Assembly (NCBI GenBank): GCA_002422175.1
Contig: DITR01000113.1
Location: 2,410-20,684 of the forward strand
Reading direction: 5' to 3'
DNA from: Alcaligenaceae bacterium UBA6179
GTDB lineage: Bacteria > Pseudomonadota > Gammaproteobacteria > Burkholderiales > Burkholderiaceae_B
Length of the DNA stretch: 18,275 nucleotides
Made by a program: the position numbers and the translations under genes. This document shows positions 13,983-18,275 of this stretch, one piece after another (position 1 is the stretch's first letter; each line of letters begins with the position of its first letter). Under the pieces are notes generated by a model. It was not told the DNA's origin and did not search any database. It saw nothing but the letters and a program-made list of their open reading frames with translations.

Positions 13983-16817
13983 ATGACGCTGCCTAACTGG
14001 CCTTTACTTACTTTTCAAGCGCTGCTTGAACACCCCCTTGATCAAACCCATATTCTGACGGTTAACAACCGAACAGCACGTGAATTGATCAAATTCTTTA
14101 AGCCTGACGTCAACAAAGTGCAGGCTTTGCCCACCATTGCGCCATGGTCTGGTTGGTTAAAACAAAGACTATTTGATGTGGGGCTTAGCGACGCGTCTGA
14201 GCATATGAATACGGTATCGACGGTTGTTGATGCGTTTAGCAGTCAGGTCATGTGGGCTCAAATTATTGAAGAGATTGAGGTTGATCGCCCGCTACTCGAT
14301 GTATACCGAGCGGCACAACAAGCGGCCGGTGCACACAGTCTGATGCTGGCTTGGCATATTGATGTACCCGCACATCAACAAACGCCAGAATTTAAGCAGT
14401 TTAAGTTGTGGCGTGACCGTTATGTTGAATGCTTAAAAAATCGGTCAGCAATCGACGCTTCGCAACTACCCCAGCTGGTTGAAAGTTTGATTCAAATGGG
14501 TGTGGTCGATTTACCCCAAACCATTGTTTTGTTAGGCTTTACTGAATGGTCACCCGCTGATTTGGCCGTACTCAATGCCTTATCGCTGAAGGGTGTGGAC
14601 ATCAAGCAATTAATGTTACCGAGTGATGACGAACCCGACGTGATGTTAATTTCTTGCCTTGACGCCTCTGCTGAGTGGCAACGTGCTGCGCTTTGGGCTC
14701 ATAAACAACTCAGTCAACGTCCAAGCGAACGCTTTGCGATTGTTGCGCCTAATTTACAAACTGACGCACCACACGCTAAGCGTGTATTAACCCGTGTTTT
14801 GCAAGACGTTCAGCGCAATCAACATTTTGCTTTCAACATCGCGGTCGCGCCCGCATTGGCTGATTGGCCTGCTATGCGTGCGGCGTTGGGTTGGTTGGGG
14901 TGGTTGATGCAAGCGAGTCAAGGCCATGACGTGCCGGTTGATCAAGTGGGTCAAACTTTGCTTCAAGGCTTTTGTGTTGGTCATGAGAGTGAAGCGGCTG
15001 ATCGTGCTTTGATTGACAGCACTTGGCGATACCGAGATATCATGCATGTCACACAAAGCGACTGGCAGCACGCGTTGAGCCGTTTACCTAAGCTTGCCCA
15101 AGCTTGGCAAGTTGCGCTAGATGTGACACAAGAATTAAAGCCTGCTTCAAAAAATCTGAAAAAGTCTGCATTAGACTGGACCATATTGTGGCGTAAGCAG
15201 CTTGCGGCTTTGGGCTTTCCGGGTGATACGTCTATCGACTCAGTGACATACCAGGTGGTACAGGCGATTGAGAAACAATTTGAAAAGTTTACTGCGCTTG
15301 ATCAAGTGCTCAAACCTATGTTGGCTAATGAAGCATTAGGTTTGATGAGCCGTATGGTTAGGCAGTCGCCATTTCAGCCACAGCGTGACCCATCTGCCCG
15401 TCTAGATGTACTGGGTTTGCTTGAGGCAGAGGGTGGCCGATGGCACGCAGTGTGGGTAATGGGGCTTAATGATGAGGTCTTACCTGCAACGCCCAACCCC
15501 AATCCATTTATTCCACTTCCCGTTTTAATTGCGGCTCAAGCGCCACGTGCAACACCAGAGCGCGAGCGCTTATGGGCCGAACAAATATTTAAAACTCTAC
15601 TTCAAAGTGCCCCTGAGCTTGTTTTATCATGGCCTGAGCAAGCTGGTGAGAGGCAATTGCGTGCGTCACCTTTATTAACGAGTCTGTTGTCAGCGCAATC
15701 ATGTCAATCTTTAGTCGAAGAAAACACCCTTACCAGTCCAGCCGTATCGGATCAGCTTGAGATGTCGGTTTGGGTTGACGAAGATGTGCCACATGTTAGA
15801 GCCGAAGAGAATGTCAAAGGGGGGGTGGGTTTATTCGAAACACAAGCGCGTAACCCTTTATGGGCATTCTTTAAATATCGATTAGGTGTGAATGCTTTAA
15901 AACCTTACGCTTTAGCCTCACCGTTTAGCGAGCAAGGTGATTTTATTCACGCCGTGATGCGAGAATTGATTGCTCGCTACCCAACACAAACTGCTTTACA
16001 GTCAGCGTTTCAGCAAGCAGACTGGCAGAGCAACATTCGCGTTGTCGTCGTTGCAAAAGCTCAGCAAAAATTAAAAGGCATGGCCCCTCAATTGCAAGCC
16101 ATGCATGTTGAACGGGCATTAAATATTGTTCACACTTGGTGCGTGTTTGATTCTGCGCGCTTGCCTTATACCAATGTGGCCGCAGAAGAATCATTTAAAT
16201 TTATACATGGCCCGCTTCAGCTTGCCCTACAGATTGATCGTATTGATCAATTAGACGAAGGGGGTTATGTGGTGATTGATTACAAAACCGGACAGATACC
16301 AAAAGATTTTCAAAAAGACTGGTTGCGTGCTCAACCTATTTCAAATCAACTGCTGACTTATTCAATTGCTTGGCAACAGCAACATCCAACTGTTGCACCT
16401 ATTCGTGCGCTGGTGTTGGCTCAAATTAAACCGCATCAGGTTAAAACTGTAGGCTTGAGTGTTGATGATGTCGGCCTAGCAGGCGTCAAAATTTATGAGG
16501 CGTCTGAATGGGTGCTTGCTCCCCAAGTGGTTTCATATGAGTTGATAGCGACTGAGCAGGTTGCACTTGAGCACACAGTAGATGACTCTTTTGCAAATGA
16601 GTGCTCAGCAAATCAAGACTGGCGGCTTGCACTTGATGGTTTGCAACATAAAATATTAAACATCGCTGATGGCTTTATTTCAGGCGATGCGAGAAACGCC
16701 TCAGGTTCAATAAATGATTTGTTGTTTTGTGACATAAAAGCTTTACTGAGGTTGCATGAAATTGATCAAGACTCAGCAGATGAGTCAGATGTTGAAGTGG
16801 GGGGTGATCATGACTAA
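13983..16817 (+). CDS. AddB-like PD-(D/E)XK nuclease family DNA repair protein
   Basis: This large cytosolic protein (944 residues from ATG 13983) resembles the 'probable DNA repair protein' family TIGR03623. Members form an AddAB/RecBCD-like pair with a neighbouring UvrD-type helicase to resect double-strand breaks. The N-terminal half is an inactivated helicase-like domain (LTVNNRTARELI in place of a P-loop); VWVMGLNDEVLPATPNPNPF (about 490-509) is typical of the family. The C-terminal RecB-type nuclease keeps H656 (GDFIHAVM), D755 (IDRID), D766 and K768 (IDYKTG), and a following QLLTY. However, three of the four positions where iron-sulphur cysteines are expected are changed: N624 (NPLWAFF, usually CPFRAF), L913 and L922, with only C916 left. 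A TTG at 13950 would add 11 residues and overlap the small gene; neither start has a clear ribosome site. Confidence 0.85.
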   Translation: MTLPNWPLLTFQALLEHPLDQTHILTVNNRTARELIKFFKPDVNKVQALPTIAPWSGWLKQRLFDVGLSDASEHMNTVSTVVDAFSSQVMWAQIIEEIEVDRPLLDVYRAAQQAAGAHSLMLAWHIDVPAHQQTPEFKQFKLWRDRYVECLKNRSAIDASQLPQLVESLIQMGVVDLPQTIVLLGFTEWSPADLAVLNALSLKGVDIKQLMLPSDDEPDVMLISCLDASAEWQRAALWAHKQLSQRPSERFAIVAPNLQTDAPHAKRVLTRVLQDVQRNQHFAFNIAVAPALADWPAMRAALGWLGWLMQASQGHDVPVDQVGQTLLQGFCVGHESEAADRALIDSTWRYRDIMHVTQSDWQHALSRLPKLAQAWQVALDVTQELKPASKNLKKSALDWTILWRKQLAALGFPGDTSIDSVTYQVVQAIEKQFEKFTALDQVLKPMLANEALGLMSRMVRQSPFQPQRDPSARLDVLGLLEAEGGRWHAVWVMGLNDEVLPATPNPNPFIPLPVLIAAQAPRATPERERLWAEQIFKTLLQSAPELVLSWPEQAGERQLRASPLLTSLLSAQSCQSLVEENTLTSPAVSDQLEMSVWVDEDVPHVRAEENVKGGVGLFETQARNPLWAFFKYRLGVNALKPYALASPFSEQGDFIHAVMRELIARYPTQTALQSAFQQADWQSNIRVVVVAKAQQKLKGMAPQLQAMHVERALNIVHTWCVFDSARLPYTNVAAEESFKFIHGPLQLALQIDRIDQLDEGGYVVIDYKTGQIPKDFQKDWLRAQPISNQLLTYSIAWQQQHPTVAPIRALVLAQIKPHQVKTVGLSVDDVGLAGVKIYEASEWVLAPQVVSYELIATEQVALEHTVDDSFANECSANQDWRLALDGLQHKILNIADGFISGDARNASGSINDLLFCDIKALLRLHEIDQDSADESDVEVGGDHD

Positions 16818-18275
16818 AAGCTTGCCCTCCGATATTGAACAGCGTCAAACCGCTATTGATCCAACGCAATCTTTTATTGTGCAAGCGCCAGCTGGTTCGG
16901 GTAAGACTGAACTTTTAACCGATCGCATTCTGGCATTGTTGGCGCGCGTGAATCAACCTGAGCAGATCGTTGCGATTACGTTCACTCGTAAAGCTGCCGC
17001 TGAAATGCATGCGCGCGTGCTTGAAAAACTCACACTCGCTCAGCGTCCTGAGCCTACCGAAGCGGGTCACCATCGTGAAAGTTGGCGTTTGGCGCGCGCG
17101 GCTTTAGATCGTGATGAAGCCCAGCAATGGCACTTGCTAACGCACCCTGCACGATTGAGCATTCGTACGATTGATGCATTTTGTGCGGCTTTGGTGCGGC
17201 AAATGCCTTGGCTTTCAACGCTAGGGGGAATGCCTCGTATATGTGATGATCCGATGCGTTATTACATGGTTGCAGCAAGGCAAACAATGGGAATGGTGCA
17301 AAACCCTGCCGTGCGCACACTGCTTGAACATTTAGACCTTAATCAACAAGCAGCATGTGAAGCTTTGGCGTTAATGTTGTCAAAGCGAGACCAGTGGTTA
17401 CCTCTGATTCATCATGGTCAAAGTCGCATAGATATTAATCAAAGTTTGGCGCATTTTGTTCAATATGACATTGAACGGCTGTTGCAAAGCCTGCCCCCGA
17501 CATGGCAGTCTTCTTTGCAACCGATTGCGCAAAAAGCAGCAGAGTGCTTGGCGCTAGAAACACAACCTCATGCAAAGATAAATCCACTTGCGGCTTTATG
17601 TGACTGGCACTCGGGAACGTTGACAGCTGAAATTGATCAGTTGCCTGCTTGGCGAGCCATTGCTCATCTTGTCATGACTCAATCAAAAACCCTACGAAAA
17701 GCCGTCAATAAAAATCTGGGTTTCCCACCCAAGTCAAACCATAAAGAATGGTTTGAAACGTGGTTAAGCGGCTTTGATACCCCCGACAATGTGATCTGGC
17801 TTGAGGCTTTAGCTGCGCTAAATTATGCGCCTGATCCCTTTTTAAGCGATGCTCAATGGTTGGTGCTCAATGCGCAACTCGAGTGCTTGAAATTGGCTAC
17901 TGCCGCGTTATGGACAGCGTTTGCTCAAACGGGCGAGGTTGATTTTATTGAAGTGGCACAGCGTGCCAACCAAGCGATGGGTTCAAGCGAAGACCCCAGC
18001 GATTTGTTACTTAAACTTGATACGCAAATTCAACATATTTTGGTTGATGAATTTCAAGATACCAGTCAAAGTCAAATCGAATTATTGCAAAAACTGATTG
18101 CAGGCTGGCAGCCAGGTGATGGACGCACGCTATTTTTAGTGGGCGACCCGATGCAGTCGATTTATCGTTTTCGTAAAGCTGACGTTCGATTATTTTTAAA
18201 TGTGCGTGATAAAGGATTGAGTGACAACATAGAAATAAAATCACTACAAGTGAATACTAACTTTAGATCGCAGTC
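16810..18275 (+). CDS. UvrD/AddA-like superfamily 1 helicase, C-terminal part beyond the right edge
   Basis: This frame is open from the ATG at 16810 to the window end (488 codons and more). It is the ATP-dependent 3'-5' helicase partner expected beside an AddB-like protein. Motif Q/I is QAPAGSGKTELLTDR with Walker lysine K32, motif Ia ITFTRKAAAEM (56-66), motif Ib IRTIDAFC (118-125), motif II LVDEFQDTSQ (411-420) with D413/E414, motif III LVGDPMQSIYRFRKAD (443-458) and motif IV NFRSQ (484-488). The long insertion between Ib and II fits AddA/RecB-type enzymes rather than plain UvrD. Its ATG overlaps the preceding gene's stop by 8 bp, indicating coupled translation of a complex. Whether it carries its own C-terminal nuclease domain, as true AddA does, lies outside the window, so no symbol is given. 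Confidence 0.92.
   Translation, partial: MTKSLPSDIEQRQTAIDPTQSFIVQAPAGSGKTELLTDRILALLARVNQPEQIVAITFTRKAAAEMHARVLEKLTLAQRPEPTEAGHHRESWRLARAALDRDEAQQWHLLTHPARLSIRTIDAFCAALVRQMPWLSTLGGMPRICDDPMRYYMVAARQTMGMVQNPAVRTLLEHLDLNQQAACEALALMLSKRDQWLPLIHHGQSRIDINQSLAHFVQYDIERLLQSLPPTWQSSLQPIAQKAAECLALETQPHAKINPLAALCDWHSGTLTAEIDQLPAWRAIAHLVMTQSKTLRKAVNKNLGFPPKSNHKEWFETWLSGFDTPDNVIWLEALAALNYAPDPFLSDAQWLVLNAQLECLKLATAALWTAFAQTGEVDFIEVAQRANQAMGSSEDPSDLLLKLDTQIQHILVDEFQDTSQSQIELLQKLIAGWQPGDGRTLFLVGDPMQSIYRFRKADVRLFLNVRDKGLSDNIEIKSLQVNTNFRSQ

Noticed and set aside
18011..18244. A minus-strand frame of 77 codons near the right end.
   Set aside because: It is antisense to helicase motifs II and III, which are conserved on the plus strand.
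1..18275. CRISPR array, insertion sequences, toxin-antitoxin pair or phage genes.
   Set aside because: No regularly spaced repeats, transposase motifs or adjacent small toxin/antitoxin frames were found on either strand.

Overview
The window looks like chromosomal DNA of a betaproteobacterium, most likely a Burkholderiales member of modest GC content (mid-40s % by eye, not computed). The basis is gene order: purM diverging from hda, a HAD hydrolase, pcnB and folK on one side, and tsaE-amidase-mutL-miaA on the other. I recall this layout from Bordetella/Ralstonia-type genomes. MutL carries a C-terminal endonuclease motif, and a TIGR03623-like AddB-type nuclease sits beside a UvrD/AddA-like helicase. 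The genus cannot be named from this sequence alone.

Layout. (1) 1-3007, minus strand: hda, HAD-IB phosphatase, pcnB and folK (cut by the left edge) form a tight operon with 4-bp overlaps or short gaps. Its promoter region, shared with divergent purM, holds two DnaA-box-like 9-mers. (2) 3086-4132, plus: purM, converging on miaA. (3) 4152-9801, minus: an AEC-family transporter, tsaE, a Tat-exported cell-wall amidase, mutL and miaA, closely packed. (4) 9877-10910, plus: xerD followed by tRNA-Arg(CCT). (5) 10911-12474: an apparent small genomic islet. The 3' end of tRNA-Arg is repeated in direct orientation at its far end (20 bp identical, 36 of 40 overall). It contains a ChaA-like cation/proton antiporter gene on the minus strand and long non-coding flanks, but no visible integrase. 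(6) 12552-18275, plus: an MFS transporter, a 59-residue single-span membrane protein, an AddB-like PD-(D/E)XK protein and the N-terminal part of a UvrD/AddA-like helicase, closely spaced and probably co-transcribed.

Most of the window is housekeeping: purine synthesis, replication control, RNA polyadenylation, folate synthesis, tRNA modification, mismatch repair, cell separation, chromosome dimer resolution and double-strand-break processing. I found no clear new defence or mobile system. The points most worth a second look are the tRNA-bounded antiporter islet, the apparent loss of three of four iron-sulphur cysteines in the AddB-like protein while its nuclease residues remain, the tandem DnaA-box-like repeats in the hda promoter, and a 19-bp direct repeat (period 20) ahead of the MFS gene.
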